Notes under the pieces: model-generated
Told to the model about the DNA's origin: nothing
Database searches by the model: none
What the model saw: only the letters and a program-made list of their open reading frames with translations
Translations under genes and position numbers: made by a program
Origin: Polytrichum commune
Taxonomy: Eukaryota; Streptophyta; Polytrichopsida; Polytrichales; Polytrichaceae
NCBI GenBank assembly: GCA_950295325.1
Contig: OX485806.1
Coordinates: 56,227,169-56,291,168, forward strand
Length of the DNA stretch: 64,000 bases
Direction: 5' to 3'
Part shown: in pieces, positions 57,097-64,000 of the stretch
Numbering within the stretch: position 1 is the stretch's first letter
How the letters are laid out: every line of letters begins with the position of its first letter

Positions 57097-57424
57097 CATC
57101 ACTCTCCTCTCTCTCTCTCTCTTTCCTTTATGCTCCTTGGCACCCCACGTGTTATGAGTGTGAGTGTGTGGGAAGCAAGAAAAGAACAAGTGTGTGTGCA
57201 AGGTCTTAAGGTGAAGAACCAAGACTAATTAGTCTTGAAGTTAGTTGACACTTGTTAGGAATAGTCTTTGGTTTGAGGCATTTAGAGCTTAGCTCGTTAT
57301 ATTCAACTTATAGAATTTAGACTTATATCATGTAAATTTATAGTGTTTAGAATTATGACATTTAGAATTATAGCATCTAGATTCATGTTAGATTTAAAGC
57401 ATTCAACCTTGTAGGCTTTAAGGC

Positions 57425-57660
57425 GGAGGCCACTTAGGCTAGCTGTTGGTTGGAAGTTGGAGGCAGTCGGCTTAGTTGCTGGTTTGAAATTGGAGGCAGT
57501 TGGCTTAACTCTTGGTTTGAAGTTGGAGGCAGTCGGGCTTACCTACTGGTTTGAAGTTGGAGGCATTTAGACTTAGCGGCTGGGTTGAAGAGGGAGGCTA
57601 GTTAGGCCTAGCGGCTGGGTTAAGTAGAGCCAGTTAGATTTAGCGAATGGGTTAAGAAGG
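57425..57660 (+). repeat. Minisatellite of 33-36 bp units in the LTR
   Basis: At least six units with GGTTTGAAGTTGGAGGCAG, followed by a short TT(A/G)GCTTA spacer. It is downstream of the TATA box, so it would be transcribed. Confidence 0.8.
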
Positions 57661-58143
57661 AATCTAGTTCCAACTAGTTGTGCACTCCCGAGTCTAAGCT
57701 AGATCGACAAGCTAAGTTACTACTAGTTAGAGAGGATGGTTAATTAGACTAATTAGTTAGGCTAGTTGGTTTAGTGGTTGCATTATGAGATGAAGTTGGG
57801 AAGGATTTGTGAGGGACTTGTGGAAGATGAGGGAATGTTAAGTTATATAAGCCTCAGCGAGGTGTCATGCACCAATGAAGAATCGACAACCAGAACCAAA
57901 GTTGCAAGGGGGAAATCATTGAAGGCATGCGTGGCAAAGGCAGTGGGGTGGACTCTGGAAAAAGCCAATAATATGTTTATGCACGAGGTTCACACTAATA
58001 AAATATCATGATTTGAATTAAGTTAGAAACTCATCAAGGTAGAACGTACATCCCATGTTACCACAAGTTGTTATGTTACACATGTGATCTCCAAACCTAT
58101 TACCCGAACTAGGACGCTTAAGGGTGGTAGGTTTGGCCTCACA

Positions 58144-58752
58144 GCAACATGGAGCGCATTCGAAAAATGTTTGCAAACTGATCATGAATTAAAAAACTAC
58201 AAAGCAGATGACTTTGTGTAAGGGTGCATTTGATATCTACGACATAATTTCTTCACGCAACGTGCGCTTGGGTGATGATAGCATGGCCAAAGCCAGTAGA
58301 TTTGGGTTCATTATTATTGAAATTGGAAAAATACACAAATAAATAGAATGCGCATCATGGATGTGTTTTACGTGCCCAATTTACAAGCCAACTTGCTCTT
58401 GGTAACCAGTTTTTGTCAAATGGGTTGAAGGTGTAATTTCACATAATTGAATATATTGTAAAAGGTGTGGATGGTGATGTGATTGCAATAGTTCGACGTA
58501 ATAGGAATTTATACCAAATGACTTTTACGGAGGTATGTGACAAACTTCATGCATTTATGTCCGAAATGAGGCAATCTAGCGAACATTTGGCACCACTGAC
58601 TCAGACATTTGAATGTGAGAAGCGTATATGCACTCCAAAGCATGGTAAGAGGCATAAACCTAGGTAAATCCTCTTGTCCAGCCTCTTCATTGGTTTGTAA
58701 AGCATGCACAGAGGGTAAAATATACACGGCAAAGTTAAGCAATGATGCAAAC
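58144..58752 (+). pseudogene. Ty1/copia protease end and start of integrase
   Basis: In broken frames the plus strand reads VRLGDDSMAKASRFGFIIIE, then VEGVISHN, GVDGDVIAIVRRNRNLYQM and CTPKHGKRHKPR. This matches the stretch between protease and GAG-pre-integrase of copia polyproteins. The solo LTR at 58753 cuts it, and integrase continues at 60253. Confidence 0.7.
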
Positions 58753-60247
58753 CGTCAGCCCTAAACCCCCACCCTTATGCGTCGTAGTCCGGGTGGAGGC
58801 CCAAAGCTCACATGCTCCTTTACTTGAACCCTCCCATAATCTTATAATTTTTTCCCATTAATCCAATGATATAACTAGAAAACACTAATTCTTTTATTCA
58901 ATACATAGAGGTGCCAAGCATTCACAAATACTTAGGCCTCACTTGCACACAAGTGAAAACAATTCAAATCTAAGTCGCGATCTAAGATTTTCTAACCCAA
59001 GTGCCTTGATCATGTGATGCCTCTCACTGAGGTTCACCGCTTGAATAAGCCTCACTTAGACATGCCCACCCACTGAACTTTAACACTAGACTCAATACTA
59101 CAGTGTGCCTAACACTGGTCCATCCTTGGCTCCCTCCGCTCTTGGGCCCACTAAGCAGCTTTGTAAGTCCGTGGGTGATGACACTGCCCACTTCTTCCTT
59201 CGGCCGAACCCCTTGGACTCAACCACTTCACCAATGCGGCCTCCCGTGTTGGCCGAACCCCCTCGACTCAACCCAATCCACCCGCGGTTGATAGCTCGAG
59301 ACCCCTGCCGCACTCCGCTAGTTCTGCCTCCCACGCATTCGCTTTTGAGCCCCAAGTGTGGTCACTGAACCCAAAGGCCTAGCTCCATAGCCGGCACCTT
59401 AGCAATTCATCTCACTGCCTTGGGCAGATTTTGCCTCTCCCTTAGCCCCTACCCCGCATTGCGACCCATCATGTAAGTGACAGTAAGAATTTATGATTTC
59501 TTAGTTCGGTGTGCTAGTTGCGGTGTGTTGAGACCAGCTCCTCGGCGCCTCCTACAACTGATCAGCGAGCTGCCTCTCCTCAAGAATCTACGCCTGTAGC
59601 TACCAATTCATTAGTTTCCTCCCTTCTGGCCGCATCTCAAGGAAGTTGTTGGGCTCTGCCGCCATCCTTTCTTGCTTCCACAGCTCCTCCCCTCAAGGGT
59701 GGTTTTCCCCTCTAGCCTTGTGGATTCCAATCAGCAACAACCCCTTGCATGACTTCACACCCAGCCCGCCCTCTCTTTCCCCGAATTGCAGCCTTATGTA
59801 ATCACCAACTTCTCACCCTGCAACCTGATGCAGCAGAGCTCTGCGCTCCAGCCGCCACACTCTCTTCTGTTGCCTCCGAACCTCCTTGCTCAACCGCTAG
59901 CACAGTCTTCCGAGGAGCCGGAAAACTCTAGGGCCCGGTGGACACCTGGACCCCCATCCCAAAACGAACAGAGTCCTAACACTAAACGACTAATACTCTT
60001 CTAACACACACCACATCCCTACCCTAAAACCGTTTGAGCATGGCATCCCTTAACTCTAACCAACTTAATTAACTAATTTTTATTTTTTCGCACTTAATAA
60101 CTCAAGCCAATAGCTTAACAAAACAACAGTCTAACAAAGGAAACAACAACCCCATCTAATCCTCAACTGACTCAAGACATCCTAATTCTCATGTTTTAGT
60201 GTTTTATAAACTTTAACATGAATTGTGAGCATGAATTCGGGCTCACA
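58753..60247 (-). mobile_element. Solo LTR, family B copy 4 (1495 bp, minus orientation)
   Basis: On the minus strand it starts TGTGAGCCCGAATTCATGC and ends GATTTAGGGCTGACG; the last base is a change from CA. The duplication CAAAC flanks it perfectly (58748-58752, 60248-60252). It is almost identical by eye to 12046-13522, which has the opposite orientation. It splits a copia integrase. Confidence 0.9.
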
Positions 60248-60252
60248 CAAAC

Positions 60253-61110
60253 ACACAAACAAAAAAATCCTTAGAAATTGTCCATTCAAGTGTTTGTGGC
60301 CCAATGAGGAACACGTTCGTGGAAAGGGCATAATATTATTTTATTTTTGTTGATAAATTTTCAAGAAAAGTGTGGATTTACATGATCCAAAGGGGAGTGG
60401 TTTCAAATGTTTAAGGAATTCCAAGCATTTGCAAAAATGCAATCAAAGCACGAAATCCAAGTATTTTGAGGAATGAACAGAGGGGACTTCGTTTTGAAAG
60501 ACCTTGAGGCAATTTTTATGGAACATGGCATGGAGAGCACACTTCAAAGCATTGGACCAGAGGAGCATGCAAATCGAATTGTTGTTGCAATGGCAAAGCA
60601 TATGCTTGAACCTCAAAAACTCGAGAAATCACTTTGGACAGAAGCGGTGGCAAATGTGATTTATACCCTAAACTGATGTTCGACAAAGGCCTTGCACTCT
60701 GTTACATGCGAAGAAACATAGAGCAAGACAAGGCCTTGCGTTGTACACATGAGTGTCTTCAAAAACATTGCATATCTAATGGTTATGAATGAGAAGAAGG
60801 GCAAACTCAATGCAAAATGAAAGAAATGAAAATTTCTTAGATATTGCGAATGTATAAAGGCATATAGATTGATGTGTTTGGGAAAAAAAATCATAAAAAT
60901 AAATAGATGTTATGTTAATGGAAGATAGTAGGAGCATTAAAAACGATTTGGAGATGCATTCAAGTAAGAGAAATGAAGGACCTATGGTGGTGATGGTGGA
61001 TGAATCTTCTAAATCATTGTTGTTTTATGGTGGTGGATAATTTGTAGATAACAATGAGCAAGTGGAAGGTAATGGACTTGAAATTGAAGAGGCCTGTGAA
61101 GGACTAGTGT
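60253..61110 (+). pseudogene. Ty1/copia integrase remnant
   Basis: With frame changes the plus strand gives LEIVHSSVCGPM, YFILFVDDFSRKVWIYMI, FKEFQAFAKMQSKHEIQVF, then FMEHGMESTLQSIGPEEHAN, VVAMAKHMLEPQKLEKSLW, TEAVANVIYTLN and KGKLNAK... The second Asp block (TDNGGEF) is reduced, and many stops are present. This continues the copia copy from 58752. Confidence 0.82.
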
Positions 61111-62110
61111 AATGTACCTCATTTAACTATTCATAAACAATCATTTATTGACTAAAGGCTCACCTCCCAACTTGGAGACACATACAAAATATACATGTGT
61201 TCTCCTTCCCCCGAGCCCCATATGTACATAGTATCCAAGCGATATTTTTAGAAGTCTCAAGTCTTTCTATATGTAGACTAGAGTTTCTTAATCTATAAGC
61301 GTAGATCATTATACTATATATCAATAATACTCATCCAACTTCTCATCCATTGATTTCCCAATAATCCATGCTCATTAGTCTTGGACATTCATCCTTACGA
61401 TTCTGCCATCCTTTTGGGGAGTTCACTGCGATAATATTAAAAAACAATGTGCGGGAAAATATAAGGTAATTTATATTCACAAAAGGAAAAACTTAGAATT
61501 TTCTTAGAAGTAATATAGGTGAGCATGTATGATAAAATTTGTATTATAAATAGTATAGGCTTGATACAAATAACGCATATTTTTAAAATATTTGTAAAAA
61601 TATACCGTAGGATTTAAGGATCCTAGGTTTTTTTGAAATAGGGTGTCCTTTGTGTTTAGAGGCTTGCTTTGTTGTTGGTGTTTAAATTTTTTTTTTTTAC
61701 ACTCCGTACCATTGTGTTTAATTGTGCGTGTCACTTGATTGAGGAACGTGGGCTGATTTTGTTGTTTGAAATTGTTTATGAACATTCTTAATGTAAAACC
61801 TTGTTGTGCCTTGGATTTTGGTGACTTAGTACTTTGAATGCTCTTAAATCCTTTGGAGAAAAATCATATAATTATAATGAACATACCTAGCTTAAAATTA
61901 GAGCTTCATCAAATTTAAAAGTAATTATAGGGTCATTTTTTTAAAAAAAATTAGCAAATTATATAATAATACGGTACGAAAAATTAAGGATTGATAATTA
62001 AATACCCCTTGAATAAATACCCTTGTCACGCACGTGTATACATATATACATGTCTAGTGAACTCCCCGAGGCCATCCTCAATAATACATTTCCCAAATAA
62101 TCCATTACAT
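61111..62110. other. AT-rich, no recognisable feature
   Basis: No frame with a known domain and no terminal repeats were seen. It lies between the copia remnant and the chromodomain gypsy. Confidence 0.35.
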
Positions 62111-62120
62111 TTTTACGCTC

Positions 62121-64000
62121 TCAAATTAAATCATTAACCTCAACGGCAAAATTTGGGTAAGTTTCTCTGCACTCATTTTCTACCATCCATGATGCCTCAT
62201 CCTTAGGATAGTCTTTCCACTTAATAAAAAACCTTTTGAATATCCTATTTTTGAGGTGTTGCAAATCAACCTGCAAAATTCTTTCAGGTACAGCCAACAT
62301 CCCCCCCTCATGAACTACTTGAGGTAAGTATGGAAGTACATGATTGGGATCGGACACGGATCAAAGCCTTTTTGAGTCGTAAGAAAATCCACAATGAAAT
62401 CCATTGAAATAGACTCCCACTTCCTATTAGAAACTATCAATAGTTGCAACAACCTAAGATGTTTCATTTGTTCCATTTTTTCCTCTCAACATGATTTTTA
62501 ACATTTTTCTTCAATCCTAGCCAAATTTGTTTTTTTATTGTCGCATGTTTTTTTGAAGCCTTGGATGCCCTGATGTAGGAATATTTTGATAATAGAGGAT
62601 GTTTTTTTTACAATCCCCTAACTCTAGAAAACAAATCTTAGATTTATAATATAAAATGCCCGTATTTAAAACAGAGGTGGAAATTTATGAACTTACTCTT
62701 GAGTTCTAGATTCTTTTGACAAACTCTTAAAAGGAATAGAGATCCCATTTAGAATTTGTGTATGTGACAAAGAGTCTTCCAAAATTATTTTTTTGCCCTT
62801 TTCATATCGGATGTCAAAATTTAATTTTTACATTAATTTTATCTAACGACTTTGCCTAGAATTTATATTTTCTTGTTAAATACCACAATGATTGATGATT
62901 AGTCTCAATTTTAAATTCACTGCCTAATAGATAATGATGCCAGACTTGCAATGCATGAATGATCACTAATATTCTCATGAACTGGATAATTCAACTTTGC
63001 ATCGTTTAGCTTTTCATATTCATAAGCAATCACCATGCCTTCTTGCATCAACATAGCACATGTAGCCATATCAGTGGCATCTGTGCATTAGACCAACCTG
63101 TCTTTTAAGGGATCATAATCCTCAAGAATAGGGTTTCCCTCAAATTTTTCTTCAAAGCCTCAAAATTTGCATGACAATCAGTAGTCCAAATGGTTTTTAA
63201 AATTTTCCTTTCAACAAATCCATTATGGGAGGTGCAATCTTGGCTTAATCCCTTACATAGTTTCTCATGTAATTAGCCAACGCCAAAAAATGTCTGACCT
63301 CCATCTTACCCTTTGGGGGGCCGCCTAACCACAGTCTCGACCTTTTAAGGATCAACTAAGACACCTTCTTCAGACAATACATGTCCAAATTATTCAATAT
63401 GGGATTAGAAAAAACATGATGTTTTTTCTTTTAGCATACAATTTATGTTTTCTCAAAACTTTGAAATTTTTTTCAAGGTGTCTCTTATGTTCTTCCTCAT
63501 TTTTAGAAAACACTAATATGTCATCCATGAAAACAAGGGTGAAGACTTCCAAATACTCTTTGAATATAATATTCATGAGATTTATAAACATGGAAGGTGC
63601 ATTGATAAGTCCAAAAGACAATACCAAATATTCATAATAATCAAAACAACTATAAAAGGTCATTTTTTCAATGTTACCCTCATTGATTTTAATTTCACTA
63701 TATTAGGTCCTCAAATCAATTTTTAAAATTTTTTTAGCCCAATTCATCAAATATAGGCAATGGTTATTTGTTTCTGATGATAGACTTATTTAGACCTCTA
63801 TAAATCACATATGGTCCTAAACCATCATTTTTTAGTTTTCGAATAATATGAGAGCACCCCATGGAGATTTGCTAGGTTTAATATACTGTTTCTTTAACAA
63901 AAAAATTGATTGAGTTTCTAATTTAACATTCTCTTTAAAAGAATGTCTATAGGGTGCCTTAGCTATCGGTGCCACACCATATACCAATTCAATAGGATGA
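62121..64000 (-). pseudogene. Chromodomain Ty3/gypsy (chromovirus) pol, runs off the window edge
   Basis: Read from the window edge on the minus strand: KKQYIKPSKSPWGALI and YRGLNKSI (RT), YYEYLVLSFGLINAPSMFIN, LVFMDDILVFSKNEEEHKRH (RT motif C with both Asp), then a broken RNase H block (FLALANYMRNYVRD), a zinc-finger part of integrase and a remnant of its core (EVGVYFNGFHCGF). The core then jumps to the C-terminus: LPQVVHEGGMLAVPERILQ and KRFFIKWKDYPKDEASWM, a chromodomain. Chromodomains direct such elements to particular chromatin. Numerous stops show it is dead. The upstream part lies outside this window. Confidence 0.88.

Larger units (their letters stand above)
56555..58143 (+). mobile_element. 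Solo LTR, family B-related (1589 bp), in copia
   Basis: It starts TGTGAGCCCAAAATGGTGC and ends GGTTTGGCCTCACA. The flanks GCAAT (56550-56554) and GCAAC (58144-58148) match at four of five bases. The promoter region is unusually well defined: three tandem 89-bp units, a TATA box at 57089 and a CT-rich tract. A second tandem array follows downstream. The 3' end has the family motif CCCGAACTAGGACGC. No internal genes are supported. Confidence 0.83.

Noticed and set aside
1-64000. CRISPR arrays, prokaryotic operons or rRNA genes
   Set aside because: No regularly spaced identical repeats, ribosome-binding-site-led gene runs or rRNA-like segments were seen; the content is eukaryotic transposons.

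Overview
The window looks like nuclear DNA from a large, repeat-rich streptophyte (plant-lineage) genome. It carries Ty3/gypsy and Ty1/copia elements, a CACTA-type transposon with a DUF4216-like protein, a Harbinger/Tourist-like MITE and many solo LTRs with target-site duplications (TSDs). I found no convincing intact host gene, rRNA or tRNA. The species cannot be told from this sequence. The style of one gypsy integrase and an unusual LINE lean, weakly, towards a non-seed plant or charophyte.

Layout. 1-8.2 kb: decayed transposon genes (a possible multi-exon gene with a methyltransferase-like patch, a gypsy RNase H/integrase remnant, a coiled-coil remnant). 8.5-11.3 kb: a 2.84-kb solo LTR (family A). 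11.8-18.5 kb: LTRs of family B (TGTGAGCC...TGACA) and family C (TGTCACAA...GCAACA), one split by repeat D. 20.9-21.5 kb: a MITE with TTA TSDs. 21.7-25.0 kb: AT-rich minisatellites and a second copy of repeat D. 28.0-33.0 kb: a 5'-truncated LINE on the minus strand. 36.5-37.5 kb: a third family C LTR. 38.8-41.9 kb: a minus-strand gypsy. 42.5-54.5 kb: nested gypsy elements and LTRs, including the second family A solo LTR. 54.5-56.4 kb: the CACTA remnant. 56.4-61.1 kb: one copia element cut into three pieces by two solo LTRs. 62.1-64.0 kb: a chromodomain gypsy on the minus strand.

The most interesting object is the LINE. Read on the minus strand it encodes, in order, a reverse transcriptase with YADD, a proline-rich linker, a globular segment that resembles a degenerate PCIF1-type adenine methyltransferase domain, an RNase H with its D-E-D-H-D residues, a CCHC zinc knuckle and a restriction-like (PD-(D/E)XK) endonuclease. 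It ends in an (ATCT)n tail. The usual plant LINEs (L1 and RTE types) do not have this architecture. The copy is mildly decayed, with one stop in the RT, one before the methyltransferase-like segment, and frame breaks between modules, so its relatives may have been active not long ago.

Most other loci are solo LTRs rather than full elements, which points to frequent LTR-LTR recombination. Two family B copies in opposite orientation are nearly identical by eye, so that family has also been mobile recently.
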